Positions 24,690 to 33,368 of a DNA stretch of 64,000 bases are shown in pieces. The notes beneath the pieces were generated by a model. That model was not told the origin of the DNA, did no database searches, and saw nothing but the letters and a program-made list of their open reading frames with translations. A program made the position numbers and the translations under genes. The first letter of the stretch is position 1. Every line of letters begins with the position of its first letter. Source of the stretch: DASYLJ01 sp036009625 (lineage in GTDB: Bacteria > Desulfobacterota > Binatia > DP-6); assembly GCA_036009625.1 (NCBI GenBank), contig DASYLJ010000208.1, positions 1 through 64,000 on the forward strand, written 5' to 3'.

Positions 24690-27329
24690 ATGCCCACCGT
24701 CCGCGCCATCGATCCGAACACGCTCCCGAAGCACTTCGACGCCGTGGAGGCCGAGCAGCGCTGGCACGCCACCTGGGACCAGCTGGGCGTCTATGCCTGG
24801 AACGCGCAGCGGCCGCGCGAGGAGACCTTCGTCGTCGACACGCCGCCGCCCACCGTGTCGGGCTCGCTGCACATGGGGCACGTGTTCAGCTACACGCAGA
24901 CCGACGTCATCGCGCGCTACCAGCGCATGCAGGGGCGCAACGTCTACTATCCGATCGGCTGGGACGACAACGGGCTGCCCACCGAGCGTCGCGTGCAGAA
25001 CCACTTCCACGTGCGCTGCGATCCGAAGACGCCGAGCGTCGCGGGCGGCATCCACCTCGAGCCGGCGAGCGACACCAAGGGACCGCCGCGCCTCGTGTCG
25101 CGTCCGGACTTCATCGAGCTCTGTCTGCAGCTCACGCGGCAGGACGAGGAGGCGTTCAAGACGTTGTGGCGTCGCGTCGGCCTGTCGGTCGACTGGGCGC
25201 TTGAGTACTCGACCATCGACGTGCGCTGCCGGCACCTGGCGCAGCTGAGCTTCCGCGATCTGTGGGAGAAGGGCCACGTCTACAGCGTCGAGGCGCCGAC
25301 GATGTGGGACGTCGATTTCCAGACCGCGGTGGCGCAGGCCGAGGTCGAGGATCGCCCGACGCGTGGCGCGTTCCACGACGTCGCGTTCGGGGTGGAAGGG
25401 CAGGCCGAGGGCTTCGTCATCGCGACGACGCGTCCCGAGCTGCTGGCGGCGTGCGTCGGCGTCACCGCACATCCCGACGACCCGCGCTTCAAGCCGCTCT
25501 TTGGCAAGCGCGCCATCACGCCCGTGTTCCGCGTTCCGGTCCCCATCTTCCCGAGCGAGCTCGCCGATCCCGAGAAGGGCACCGGCATCCTGATGGTGTG
25601 CACCTTCGGCGACGCCACCGACGTCGGCTGGTGGCGCGAGCAGAAGCTGGCGCTACGTCAGATCATCGGGCGCAACGGCCGCTTCGTGCCGGTCGAGTTC
25701 GGCACCGACGGCTGGGAGAGCGGCGACGCGGCGGCGGCGAACGCGGCCTACGCGCAGATGGTGGGCAAGACCGTCCACAGCGCGCGCGTCGCCGTGGTCG
25801 AGGCGCTGCGCGATCCGGCGAACAGTGCCACGCGTGACGGCACGGCGCCGCTGCGTGGCGAGCCGAAGCCGCTCGAGCACGCGGTGAAGTACTACGAGAA
25901 GGGCGATCGTCCCCTCGAGTTCGTCACCAGCCGGCAGTGGTTCGTGCGCCTCCTCGACAAGAAGGAGGCGCTGCTCGCCAAGGGTGACGAGATCCGCTGG
26001 CACCCCGACTTCATGCGGCTGCGCTACCGCAACTGGACGGAGAACCTGAACGCCGACTGGTGCATCAGCCGTCAGCGCTACTTCGGGCCGGCGTTCCCGG
26101 TCTGGTATCCGCTCGACGCCGCCGGCAGCCCGGACTACGCGCATCCCATCGTCGCCGAGCGCGCGACGTTGCCGGTCGATCCCACCGTCGACGTGCCGGC
26201 CGGATTCACGGATGCGCAGCGCGATCAGCCCGGCGGCTTCACCGCCGAGACCGACGTCTACGACACCTGGTTCACCAGCTCGCTGACGCCGCAGATCAGC
26301 TCGGGCTGGGAGCTCGACCCCGCGCGCCACCGCCAGCTCTTTCCCGCCGACATCCGACCGCAGAGCCACGAGATCATCCGCACGTGGGCGTTCTACACGA
26401 TCGCGAAGGCGCTGCTGCACGAGAACATGGTGCCGTGGCAGCACGTTGTCGTGTCGGGATGGATCCTCGATCCCGATCGCAAGAAGATGTCGAAGAGCAA
26501 GGGCAACGTCGTGACGCCGGTGGCGCTGCTCGACCAGTACACGTCGGACGGCGTGCGCTACTGGGCAGCGAGCGCACGTCTCGGCACCGACACCGCGTTC
26601 GACGAGAAGGTGCTCGCCGTCGGCAAGCGTCTCGTGACGAAACTCTTCAACGCCGGCAAGTTCGTGCTCGGCCAGGGCGGCGAGGTTGCCGGCATCGACG
26701 CCGAGCTCGATCGCGCCTTCGTCCAGCGTCTGGCGCGCCTCGTGGCGCAGGTGACGAAATCCTACGAGGCGTTCGAGTACGCGCACGCGCTCGCCGAGAC
26801 CGAGTCGTTCTTCTGGCACGACTTCACCGACACCTATCTCGAGCTGGCGAAGGTGCGCGCGCGCGATGGCGGCGGCGGCTCGGCGCTGGCGGCGCTGCGG
26901 CTCGGGCTGTCGACGTTGCTGCGGCTGTTCGCGCCGGTGCTGCCGTACATCACCGACGAGGTGTGGTCGTGGGCCTTTGCCGACGAGACCGGCAGCCCGA
27001 GTATCCATCGGGCGCCGTGGCCCGGCCCGGCCGACTTCCGCGAGGTCGCGGCACCGGCCGACGCGGAGAGCTTCGACCTCGCGGTCGCGGCACTCGCTGC
27101 CATCAACAAGAGCAAGTCCGAGGCGAAGGTGTCGCCCAGCCGCGGTGTGGCGACCATCACCGTGAAGGCCAACGCGGCGACGCTCGCGCGCCTCGCCGGG
27201 GTGTGGGACGACGTGATGGCGTCGACCCGTATCGTCGAGCATCGGCTCGACCCGACGGCCGATCTCGCCGACGGCGTGTTCGAGGTGAGCGACGTGACGT
27301 TCCTGGCGGCGCCGCCGAAGGACGGGTGA
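24690..27329 (+). CDS. valS: Valyl-tRNA synthetase, archaeal/actinobacterial-like type
   Basis: This class I synthetase charges tRNA-Val. The 879-residue product has the HIGH-type motif as HMGH (61-64) in TPPPTVSGSLHMGH, GWDDNGLPTERRVQNH, an inserted editing domain around residues 190-380, and the KMSKS motif in RKKMSKSKGN near 600. The anticodon-binding helical domain follows. It lacks the C-terminal coiled-coil arm of the Escherichia coli type (951 residues). TPPPTVSGSLHMGHVFSYTQ resembles the 'type 2' ValS found in Archaea, Actinobacteria and Rickettsia. Confidence 0.95.
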   Translation: MPTVRAIDPNTLPKHFDAVEAEQRWHATWDQLGVYAWNAQRPREETFVVDTPPPTVSGSLHMGHVFSYTQTDVIARYQRMQGRNVYYPIGWDDNGLPTERRVQNHFHVRCDPKTPSVAGGIHLEPASDTKGPPRLVSRPDFIELCLQLTRQDEEAFKTLWRRVGLSVDWALEYSTIDVRCRHLAQLSFRDLWEKGHVYSVEAPTMWDVDFQTAVAQAEVEDRPTRGAFHDVAFGVEGQAEGFVIATTRPELLAACVGVTAHPDDPRFKPLFGKRAITPVFRVPVPIFPSELADPEKGTGILMVCTFGDATDVGWWREQKLALRQIIGRNGRFVPVEFGTDGWESGDAAAANAAYAQMVGKTVHSARVAVVEALRDPANSATRDGTAPLRGEPKPLEHAVKYYEKGDRPLEFVTSRQWFVRLLDKKEALLAKGDEIRWHPDFMRLRYRNWTENLNADWCISRQRYFGPAFPVWYPLDAAGSPDYAHPIVAERATLPVDPTVDVPAGFTDAQRDQPGGFTAETDVYDTWFTSSLTPQISSGWELDPARHRQLFPADIRPQSHEIIRTWAFYTIAKALLHENMVPWQHVVVSGWILDPDRKKMSKSKGNVVTPVALLDQYTSDGVRYWAASARLGTDTAFDEKVLAVGKRLVTKLFNAGKFVLGQGGEVAGIDAELDRAFVQRLARLVAQVTKSYEAFEYAHALAETESFFWHDFTDTYLELAKVRARDGGGGSALAALRLGLSTLLRLFAPVLPYITDEVWSWAFADETGSPSIHRAPWPGPADFREVAAPADAESFDLAVAALAAINKSKSEAKVSPSRGVATITVKANAATLARLAGVWDDVMASTRIVEHRLDPTADLADGVFEVSDVTFLAAPPKDG

Positions 27330-27332
27330 CGC

Positions 27333-28184
27333 GTGGACGACGACGCGGTCTTCGACCATCCGCACGTCACGGCGTTGCTCGAGCTCGCGGTGACCGAGGA
27401 CGTCGGAGCGGGGGACTGCACGTCGGAGGCGACGGTGCCGGAGACGGCGCGCGCGCGTGGTCGCCTGCTGGTGAAGGAGCCGCTCGTCGTGTGCGGGCTG
27501 CCGCTGCTGGAGCGGGTGTTCGGTCGGGTCGGCGGTGCGTCGTGTACACGCATCGCGGCAGAGGGCCAGCGGGCGCGTCACGGCGACGTGATCGCGGTGG
27601 TCGAGGGCACGGCGCGCACGCTGCTCACGGGCGAGCGCCTGGCCCTCAATCTCGTCCAGCACCTGTGCGGCATCGCGACGCTGACGCGGGCGTGCGTGGA
27701 GCAAGTGGCCGGCACCGGGCTCGTGATCCGCGACACACGCAAGACGGTGCCCGGCATGCGGCTGCTGGCGAAGTACGCGGTGCGCACTGGTGGCGGTACG
27801 AACCACCGCATGGGCCTCGACGATGCCATTTTGGTGAAGGACAACCACCTGGCGCTCGGCGGCGGCGACTTCGCGGCCGCGGTGGCGGCGGCGCGTCGCG
27901 AGTTTCCGCAGCGCCCGCTCGAGGTCGAGGCACGAACGCTGGTCGAGGTGGAGCGGGCGGTGCGTGCGCAGCCCGACCTCATCCTGCTCGACAACATGTC
28001 GATCGACGACATGACGGCGGCGGTGCGCTTGGTCGACGGGCGGGTGCCGCTCGAGGCGTCGGGCGGGATTCGCATCGACGATCTGCCGGCGGTGGCGCGC
28101 ACCGGCGTGCGCTATGTCGCCATGGGGCAGCTGACGCATTCGGCGCCGGCGGTCGATCTGAGCCTCAAGCTCGAGCCGGCGTGA
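27333..28184 (+). CDS. nadC: Nicotinate-nucleotide pyrophosphorylase (carboxylating)
   Basis: NadC converts quinolinate and PRPP to nicotinate mononucleotide in NAD synthesis. The 283-residue product shows TEDVGAGDCTSEA at the N-terminus, the active-site segment IRDTRKTVPGMRLLAKYAV, GGGTNHRMGLDDAILVKDNH, LEVEARTL, and the phosphate-binding EASGGI motif. The start is GTG 27333, 3 bases after valS. The next two genes on this strand, the ELWxxDGT pair, separate it from birA and coaX. Confidence 0.96.
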   Translation: MDDDAVFDHPHVTALLELAVTEDVGAGDCTSEATVPETARARGRLLVKEPLVVCGLPLLERVFGRVGGASCTRIAAEGQRARHGDVIAVVEGTARTLLTGERLALNLVQHLCGIATLTRACVEQVAGTGLVIRDTRKTVPGMRLLAKYAVRTGGGTNHRMGLDDAILVKDNHLALGGGDFAAAVAAARREFPQRPLEVEARTLVEVERAVRAQPDLILLDNMSIDDMTAAVRLVDGRVPLEASGGIRIDDLPAVARTGVRYVAMGQLTHSAPAVDLSLKLEPA

Positions 28185-28257
28185 TGGTATCCGAAGACAC
28201 CGGGCGGCCAGAATCACGTTGATGTCGAGGGGCTCGGTTAGCTATTGCTGACTGGGC

Positions 28258-29883
28258 ATGCGTCAGTCCAGCCGGTCTCGATCAGTCTCCGTGGCGATGT
28301 CGTTGCTGCTCATGCTGACCAGCATCCCCGCTTCGGCAGCCGTCGACGACCCGCGCGTGGTGGTGCTCCCCGCGGTCGAGGGCCTCGTGGGTCGTAGCGA
28401 ACTGACGGCCGCAGGCGATCACCTCTTCTTCGCTGACGACAACGGCATCGACTTCCCGGGGCATGTGTGGGCGATCGATCCAGGATCGCCCGATGCTGCC
28501 CCCGTGGCGATCGAGAAGGGAAGCGGCCTGCTGAGCGCGGCAGGGCGATTGTTCTTCACCAGAGTCGACTACTACGATCCAAGACGGCTCCGCGTGGACA
28601 CCTCATGGTGGACGACGGACGGAACTCTGGAAGGTACGCATCAGTTCGATGCCGTGACGACGATCAGTGGATTGGTCCGGGAGCTGTCGGTGGTGGCGTG
28701 TGACGGCGTCTCCTACCGGGTGCACGGTCTCGGGACCGGGTCCCGGCTGTTTCAGACCGACGCGGCGTTCGAGAACCATGTCCTCCTCGGGAGTGCGCCC
28801 CAGGGAGCATGGTACGCGCACTGCGTCGGAGGCCGCCTCGTCCTCGTCGGGAGCGGAGTGGACGCCCCGGAGCACGGGTTTCCGGACGCCGTGCTGCAGG
28901 ACGTCGGCGCGCGCCAGTTCTCCGGAGGCCGAAGCAGCTCTGCCGAAGCGAGCGGGTTCCTCTACGTGGGCGTCTCGGTCGGGGCCGCAGGACCGTCGGC
29001 GGGGAAGTACACGCTGCTGCGTACCGATGGGACCGACGAGGGTACCGTCACGCTCCTGGTCGACGAGGTGGGTGGGCGTCCGCAGATCGACAGCCTCGTC
29101 GGGATAGCCGGCGATGTCGGCCTCTTCACGGGGGGCGACGACGACGTCGCCTACGCTCTGTGGGCAACGAACGGAACACCGGGGAATCTGTCGATGCTCG
29201 TGCCGATCCCCGATGTGCGAACCTTTCAGCCGCTGGGCTCGTCGGGCGGACTCTTCTACTTCACGCTGGGAGTCGGCCTCTGGCGCACGGACGGTACGCC
29301 ATCCGGCACGATGGAGATTTCCGCGCCCTTCACGCCCGCTGTCGTGAGCGCGTTCGTCGGGTTCGACGACGTGGTCTACTTCGGTCTCGTCGACGATCCC
29401 CTCACTGCGACGCAGGGCGCCCGGCTCTGGCGGAGCGACGGGACGTCGAGCGGAACAGTGGCGCTCGCCGTGTTGCCCGGCCGCGGTGTGGAGCTGGCGC
29501 GGGCAGGGGATCGCGTCTTCGTGCTGAGCGATCCATCGGCGGCGCCACCGCCGCCCGTCACTCCGTCGCATGTCTGCGATGACGAGACCGTGCCGCTCGC
29601 GTGCGAGCTCCGTCTGCTGATCGAGTCGCCGGCATGTGACGTCGGAGCGTCCGTGGGGCTTCCCGCACGTCAGCGCGAGCGCCTGTCGCGCCTGGAAATG
29701 CGGGTACGAAGCGGGCACCAGCGCGCCAGCAGGCGGACCATCAAAGTGCTCGCCCGACTGGAGCGCCGTCTGGTCCGTCCGCAGGAAGTGCGTCGGCTGG
29801 GCGAGGGCTGCGCACGGACCCTGGCTGCTCGGGTCCATGATGCGCTCGCGCGGACGACGGCTCGAATCGACCGGACGTCGTGA
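28258..29883 (+). CDS. Secreted ELWxxDGT-repeat protein 1
   Basis: The product is 541 residues with a signal peptide (SLLLMLTSIPASAAVDD). At least five repeats of about 50 residues carry a Leu-Trp-Arg-x-Asp-Gly-Thr core: STWWTTDGTLEGTHQF, YTLLRTDGTDEGTVTLL, LWATNGTPG, LWRTDGTPSGTMEI, LWRSDGTSSGTVAL. Such repeats build beta-propeller-like structures in surface proteins of unknown role. The last 100 residues differ: Cys-containing and Arg-rich, predicted helical (RERLSRLEMRVRSG, KVLARLERRLVRP, LGEGCARTLAARVHDAL). The same kind of tail ends the next gene, so the two are tandem paralogues. Base composition looks slightly less GC-rich than in the flanking housekeeping genes. Confidence 0.8.
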   Translation: MRQSSRSRSVSVAMSLLLMLTSIPASAAVDDPRVVVLPAVEGLVGRSELTAAGDHLFFADDNGIDFPGHVWAIDPGSPDAAPVAIEKGSGLLSAAGRLFFTRVDYYDPRRLRVDTSWWTTDGTLEGTHQFDAVTTISGLVRELSVVACDGVSYRVHGLGTGSRLFQTDAAFENHVLLGSAPQGAWYAHCVGGRLVLVGSGVDAPEHGFPDAVLQDVGARQFSGGRSSSAEASGFLYVGVSVGAAGPSAGKYTLLRTDGTDEGTVTLLVDEVGGRPQIDSLVGIAGDVGLFTGGDDDVAYALWATNGTPGNLSMLVPIPDVRTFQPLGSSGGLFYFTLGVGLWRTDGTPSGTMEISAPFTPAVVSAFVGFDDVVYFGLVDDPLTATQGARLWRSDGTSSGTVALAVLPGRGVELARAGDRVFVLSDPSAAPPPPVTPSHVCDDETVPLACELRLLIESPACDVGASVGLPARQRERLSRLEMRVRSGHQRASRRTIKVLARLERRLVRPQEVRRLGEGCARTLAARVHDALARTTARIDRTS

Positions 29884-31433
29884 GGAACTTCGGGCTCGTC
29901 GCGTCTTTCGTTCTCGCCTTCGCCGTGCCGCAGGCGCGCGCGGCAGGAACCCAGTGGCTCACCGAGATACGGCCCGCGCCGAAACCGTCGCAGGTGCGCA
30001 ACGCGCTGACACCGGCAGGTGGCGACGTGTTCTTCACGGAGGACGATCGCGTCGAGGGCGTCGGAACGCTCTGGTGGGGCGACGGCTCGACGGCGCGGCA
30101 GGTGGCGCTGCCATCGCAGACCATCGTCACCAGCATGTCGACCGACGGCCGGCGACTGATCTTCGGCCTCAGGAACGGGTTCGAGACGACGGCCTGGCGC
30201 AGCGACGGAACCGACGTCGGGACCTTCGAGCTGCTCCCCGCCGTCGCCGCCTCCAATCCGAACGCGTCGGTCTGCTCCGCCGGCGACGACACCTACCTGC
30301 TGGAAGAGTGGCCCCCGCAGATGTTCGCGCGATGGGCGCTTCATCGTACCGACGGGACGCACGATGGTACGGTGCTCGTCGGTGAGGCGTCGGTCATGTC
30401 CGCCCCTTGGATTGGGAGCTGGCGTGTCGCGTGTCTGTCGGATCGCATCGTCATGCTCTTCCACGACTCCGTTCCGGCGTGGTCCGACGCGACGGCGGTC
30501 GCGTTCGAGTTCGTCGACGGGCCCGGGTACGGCTACGTCGTCGGTGACCACGCTGTCTTCGCGCCGATGCCCGCCGCCGGTGATCGATGGCAGCTTCGAC
30601 GCACCGACGGCGTCGATCCAACACCCGTCATCGTGGCGGAGCATGTCGCACGTCCTGGAGCGAATCGCCTCTACGCCATGGGAGACCGCGTCTTCTACAC
30701 CGCGGCGGACGACGCCGGACGCTGGGCCGTGTGGACGACGCAGGGCGTGCCCGACGATCGGGTTCGGCTGGTCGGTTCGCAGCAGCAGCCGACGTGCGCG
30801 CCGCACGGCTGCGACGACGCCGGGTTCCGCGCGTTGGGCGAAGCAGCCGGCCTCTTCTATTTCGTGATGGACGGCGCGCTCTGGCGAAGCGACGGCACCG
30901 CCGACGGCACGCGCCAGCTCGTCGCCTCGATGCCGGCGGGGACCTTCGAGGACTTCGCGGCATTGGCCGACGTCGCCTACCTGAGCGTCAGCTCGCCCAC
31001 CGGGGCGTTCGCCGGTGCACAGCTCTGGCGCAGCGACGGGACGCCCGAGGGCACGGGCTGCGTGGTGCGGTTCCCGGAGGAGCCGTCGGCCGAGATCGCG
31101 GCCGTCGATGCGCGGTTGGCGGTGCTGAGCGGTCCGCTGCGCACGTACGACCCGGCCGCCGACCCGAACGGGTGGAGCGATCCGTCGCAGTGTCGAACGG
31201 TCTCGTCGGGCCCGGACCCGTGCGCGCTGGATGGGAGAGGGGCGCGCGCCCGCAAGCAGATGACGGCGCGGCTCGCTCGGCTCGAGGCAGTCGTCGGCAC
31301 AGCCTCGCCCCGTCGCGTCGAGCGCATGATCGATCGCCTGCGTCGGCGTCTCGGGCGCGCGCGGCTCGAACGACGGCTCACGCTTGCGTGTGCGGAGACG
31401 CTTCGTCTGCGTCTGCACGCGGTCGCCGGGTAG
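29880..31433 (+). CDS. Secreted ELWxxDGT-repeat protein 2
   Basis: The product is 517 residues with a signal peptide (LVASFVLAFAVPQARAAG). The GTG start at 29880 overlaps the stop of the first copy by 4 bases. Repeats include TAWRSDGTDVGTFELL, LHRTDGTHDGTVLV, LRRTDGVDPTPVIV, LWRSDGTADGTRQL and LWRSDGTPEGTGCV. The C-terminal tail (CALDGRGARARKQMTARLAR, then RMIDRLRRRLGRARLERRL and CAETLRLRL) is the counterpart of the first paralogue's tail. The two probably arose by duplication and are made as a pair. Function unknown. Confidence 0.8.
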   Translation: MRNFGLVASFVLAFAVPQARAAGTQWLTEIRPAPKPSQVRNALTPAGGDVFFTEDDRVEGVGTLWWGDGSTARQVALPSQTIVTSMSTDGRRLIFGLRNGFETTAWRSDGTDVGTFELLPAVAASNPNASVCSAGDDTYLLEEWPPQMFARWALHRTDGTHDGTVLVGEASVMSAPWIGSWRVACLSDRIVMLFHDSVPAWSDATAVAFEFVDGPGYGYVVGDHAVFAPMPAAGDRWQLRRTDGVDPTPVIVAEHVARPGANRLYAMGDRVFYTAADDAGRWAVWTTQGVPDDRVRLVGSQQQPTCAPHGCDDAGFRALGEAAGLFYFVMDGALWRSDGTADGTRQLVASMPAGTFEDFAALADVAYLSVSSPTGAFAGAQLWRSDGTPEGTGCVVRFPEEPSAEIAAVDARLAVLSGPLRTYDPAADPNGWSDPSQCRTVSSGPDPCALDGRGARARKQMTARLARLEAVVGTASPRRVERMIDRLRRRLGRARLERRLTLACAETLRLRLHAVAG

Positions 31434-31605
31434 TGGGGGATCGATAGGGCGGTCGCGGCGCTGGTCGGAAGGGTCGCGATCGTATCGGTCGCGCTGCCGA
31501 CGTGCAGGTTGACGGCGCCGTCGCTGCCTCGACTGCCGACCCGACGGTCATGGTGCCGAGCGTCGATCGATTCCGCTTTCCGCCTTGCCTTGCTATCCCC
31601 GGCGC

Positions 31606-32583
31606 ATGGCGGCCGCGGGCGATCGCATCCTCGAATGGCTCCGGCAAGCGTCGGCGCCGCTCTCCGGTGAGGAGCTGGCGCGCCGCCTCGGCTGCTCGCG
31701 CACGGCGGTATGGAAACAGATCGCGGGGCTGCGCGACGCCGGCTACGTCATCGACGGGCAACGCAGCGCGGGCTACACGCTCGGCTCCATGCCGGATCGC
31801 CTGAGCCCGACGGAGCTCGGTCCGCACCTCACCGGCGCGTGGCGACGCGTCGAGTGGCGCGCCGAGATCGACTCGACGCAGCGCCTCGCACGTGAGCTGG
31901 CACGTGAGGGTGCCGAGGAAGGCACGACGGTCATCGCCGAGGCGCAGACCGGCGGCCGCGGCCGCCTCGGCCGCACGTGGCACTCCCCCCCCGGAGTCAA
32001 CCTCTACTGCTCGATCGTCCTGCGGCCCCCGCTGCCGCCGCCCGCCGTGCCGCAGATCGCGCTCGTCGCCGGGCTGGCCGTGGCCGACGCGGTCGTGGCC
32101 GCGACCGGCCTGGTCCCGCGCCTCAAGTGGCCGAACGACGTCCTGCTCGACGGGCGCAAAGTCGCAGGCATACTGACCGAGATGGAAGCCGAGATGGACC
32201 GCGTGCATCACGTCGTCGCCGGTATCGGCGTGAACGTGAACGTCGAGGCGTTCCCCGACGAGCTCGCCACGAAGGCCACGTCGCTCCGTCTCGCCACGAG
32301 GCGTCGCGTCGACCGAGCCGCCTTCGCCGCCGGGTTGCTCGCCGCGTTCGAGGCACGTTATGGTCGCTTCCTCGCGGATGGGTTCGCCGCGATGCGAGGC
32401 GAGTGGGAGGCATGCTCATCGCTGACCGGCAAGGAGGTGCGGGTGGCCGCTTCCGATGGTGAGGTGGTGGGCCGTGTGCTCGGCCTCGACGACGACGGCG
32501 CGCTCCGTCTCGAAGGACCCGGCGGCCTGGTGCGACGGATCGTCGCCGGCGAGGTCACGCTGCCGGGCGGATACGAGGCCTGA
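31606..32583 (+). CDS. birA: Biotin protein ligase / biotin operon repressor
   Basis: BirA activates biotin as biotinyl-AMP and attaches it to carboxyl-carrier proteins. The 325-residue product has an N-terminal winged helix (SGEELARRLGCSRTAVWKQI), as in bifunctional repressor ligases. The catalytic domain follows, with ligand loop GGRGRLGRTWHS, LKWPNDVLLDGRKVAGILTE, GIGVNVN, and a C-terminal SH3-like domain. The presence of the DNA-binding domain suggests it also represses biotin genes, none of which is in the window. ATG 31606 is chosen because the residues upstream do not match the family. It is followed by coaX at a 5-base gap. Confidence 0.95.
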   Translation: MAAAGDRILEWLRQASAPLSGEELARRLGCSRTAVWKQIAGLRDAGYVIDGQRSAGYTLGSMPDRLSPTELGPHLTGAWRRVEWRAEIDSTQRLARELAREGAEEGTTVIAEAQTGGRGRLGRTWHSPPGVNLYCSIVLRPPLPPPAVPQIALVAGLAVADAVVAATGLVPRLKWPNDVLLDGRKVAGILTEMEAEMDRVHHVVAGIGVNVNVEAFPDELATKATSLRLATRRRVDRAAFAAGLLAAFEARYGRFLADGFAAMRGEWEACSSLTGKEVRVAASDGEVVGRVLGLDDDGALRLEGPGGLVRRIVAGEVTLPGGYEA

Positions 32584-32588
32584 CGTCG

Positions 32589-33368
32589 ATGCTGCTGGCC
32601 CTCAACGTCAACAACACCCATATCCTCGTCGGCCTGTACGAGGGCGAGCGGCTGGCGGTGCACTGGCGGCTGCGCACCGATCCGGCCCGCACCGTCGACG
32701 AGTACGGCGTCATCCTGCGCGGCCTCTTCACCGAATGGGGGAACGCGCACCCCGACGTCACCGGCGTGGCGGTCTCGAGCGTCGTGCCGCCGATGAACGA
32801 CCGCGTCGACGAGATCTCGAAGCGGTTCTTCGGGCACACGCCGCTGATCGTCGGTCCCGGCGTCCGCACGGGCGTCCCGATTCTCTACGACAACCCGAAG
32901 GAGGTCGGCGCCGATCGCATCTGCAACGCGGTGGCAGCCTACGAGCGGCTGCACGGGCCGGCCATCGTCGTCGACCTCGGCACCGCCACGACCTTCGACG
33001 TGGTGACGGCGAAGGGCGAGTACGCCGGCGGCGTCATCGTGCCGGGCATCGGTATCTCGCTCGACGCGCTCATCGGCCGCACCGCCAAGCTGCCGCGCGT
33101 CGAGCTGGCGTGGCCGCCGCGCGTCGTCGGCAAGACCACCGTGCATGCCATCCAGTCCGGCGTCACCTACGGCTACACCGCGCTCATCGACGGGCTCGTC
33201 GCCATGATCCGCGCCGAGAACGATCCCAACGCCCGCGTGCTCGGCACCGGCGGGCTCGCCAAGCTCATCGCTTCGCAGTCGACCACCATCGAGGCCGTCG
33301 ACGAGTTCCTCACCCTCGACGGCCTCCGCCTGATCTACGCCAGGAATGGAGGACGCGATGCCATCTGA
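32589..33368 (+). CDS. coaX: Type III pantothenate kinase
   Basis: CoaX phosphorylates pantothenate, the first step of coenzyme A synthesis. The product is 259 residues, the usual length. The family's phosphate-2 and substrate motifs are present: the PKEVGADRICNAVAAYE stretch, VVDLGTATTFDVV, GGVIVPGIGISLDALIGRTAKLP and GTGGLAKLI. The phosphate-1 motif, normally Asp-x-Gly-Asn-Thr, reads Asn-Val-Asn-Asn-Thr here (LALNVNNTHI), so the first conserved Asp is Asn. The birA-coaX pairing is common and supports the assignment. Its stop lies inside the start of the next gene (11-base overlap). Confidence 0.9.
   Translation: MLLALNVNNTHILVGLYEGERLAVHWRLRTDPARTVDEYGVILRGLFTEWGNAHPDVTGVAVSSVVPPMNDRVDEISKRFFGHTPLIVGPGVRTGVPILYDNPKEVGADRICNAVAAYERLHGPAIVVDLGTATTFDVVTAKGEYAGGVIVPGIGISLDALIGRTAKLPRVELAWPPRVVGKTTVHAIQSGVTYGYTALIDGLVAMIRAENDPNARVLGTGGLAKLIASQSTTIEAVDEFLTLDGLRLIYARNGGRDAI

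Noticed and set aside
28000..31500. Internal repeats of the ELWxxDGT genes considered as a DNA tandem repeat or CRISPR-like array.
   Set aside because: Repetition is at the protein level only. Spacing and DNA sequence vary, and no constant direct repeat with unique spacers is present.
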